From the NCBI GenBank assembly GCA_030426865.1, contig JAUHXN010000010.1:1-25212 (forward strand): a stretch of 25,212 nt of DNA, in the 5' to 3' direction. This document shows positions 24,885 through 25,212 of the stretch, in pieces (position 1 is the first letter of the stretch; each line of letters opens with the position of its first letter). The DNA comes from a bacterium (lineage in GTDB: Bacteria > Bacteroidota > Ignavibacteria > Kapaibacteriales > UBA2268). The translations under genes and the position numbers were made by a program. Under the pieces are notes generated by a model. That model searched no databases, was not told the DNA's origin, and saw only the letters and a list, made by a program, of their open reading frames with translations.

Positions 24885-25212
24885 TTCAATATATTCAAAG
24901 GTGCACTATACCTTTTATTCTCAATAGTTAATGTTACCATGTAATGTCCTGTTCTTAAGCCGCTAAATTCGAATTTATTAGGTCCATTATATAACATTCC
25001 ATTATATATATGTTTTACGACTCTACCATCTGTAGCATATACCTTTATATCACCCACGACAGATTGTTTCAAATCAAATCTTATATTACATAAACTAGAT
25101 TGATATACCGGATTAGGGTATAGTTCTATTCCAGGTCGTCCATTTGAATAAACAAAATCCTTGATACCGGCTTTAACTCTTGGTTTTAATATTCCCATTG
25201 GTAATACTGGCT
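24881..25212 (-). CDS. T9SS cargo protein, C-terminal part only
   Basis: The frame is open to the right edge, so only the last 110 or so codons are seen; the internal Met at 25198 is not a justified start because in-frame codons (PVLP) precede it. What is visible is a type-A T9SS sorting domain: ELYPNPVYQSSLCNIRF, IKVYATDGRVVKHIYNG, LRTGHYMVTLTIENKRYSAPLNILK. The domain directs export across the outer membrane and is then cleaved or used for anchoring. The TGA stop (24883-24881) overlaps the ATG of the giant LamG/ASH gene, so the two secreted proteins are made from one message with coupled translation. Nothing can be said of its main function. Confidence 0.8.
   Translation of the reverse strand, partial: PVLPMGILKPRVKAGIKDFVYSNGRPGIELYPNPVYQSSLCNIRFDLKQSVVGDIKVYATDGRVVKHIYNGMLYNGPNKFEFSGLRTGHYMVTLTIENKRYSAPLNILK

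Overview
The window is AT-rich (about 30% GC by eye), gene-dense DNA from a free-living bacterium of the Bacteroidota/Chlorobiota (FCB) supergroup. Three things point there. Three large secreted proteins end in type IX secretion (T9SS) type-A-like sorting domains. The order ileS - TraR/DksA zinc finger - lspA - rluD-type gene is familiar from that supergroup. Possible -33/-7 promoters resemble TTG-N20-TAnnTTTG. Long strings of ASH/choice-of-anchor-D domains and beta-propeller (SBBP-type) repeats recall Kapabacteria/Ignavibacteria-like genomes, but the phylum cannot be fixed from this window alone. I see no rRNA, tRNA, CRISPR array, insertion sequence or phage gene.

Layout. 1-1600 is accessory DNA. 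It holds a possible partial reading frame at the left edge, a 106-bp dispersed repeat with TGTCATT/AATGACA ends, and a small membrane-anchored coiled-coil protein of unknown function (350-1120, minus). That gene is flanked by two inward-facing arrays of degenerate 21-bp units (292-375 and 1169-1336). 1639-3384 encodes an OlsF-like two-domain acyltransferase for aminolipid (ornithine or glycine lipid) synthesis. It is separated by a bidirectional terminator from a minus-strand redox group, Rieske protein - queG - trxB (read from 5767 down to 3444). 5847-11413 is a plus-strand housekeeping cluster: ileS, a TraR/DksA-type regulator, lspA and an RluD-family pseudouridine synthase. 11491-14637 is a secreted beta-propeller/Ig protein closed by a strong terminator. 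14714-19792 is a tight plus-strand operon: nitroreductase, short-chain dehydrogenase, cinA, tsaD, pepD. 19794-25212 on the minus strand is a pair of translationally coupled T9SS cargo genes, one 1696 residues long and one cut by the window edge.

The genes share a theme of translation and tRNA quality: ileS (charging), queG (queuosine), tsaD (t6A), and an rRNA pseudouridine synthase, beside cell-envelope functions (aminolipid synthesis, LspA, T9SS cargo). The most notable observations are two. The isoleucyl-tRNA synthetase has its class I HxGH signature replaced by G-I-H-H, the swapped GxHH form reported for mupirocin hyper-resistant IleRS2. The inverted 21-bp-period arrays bracket, and partly run into, the unknown membrane-protein gene.
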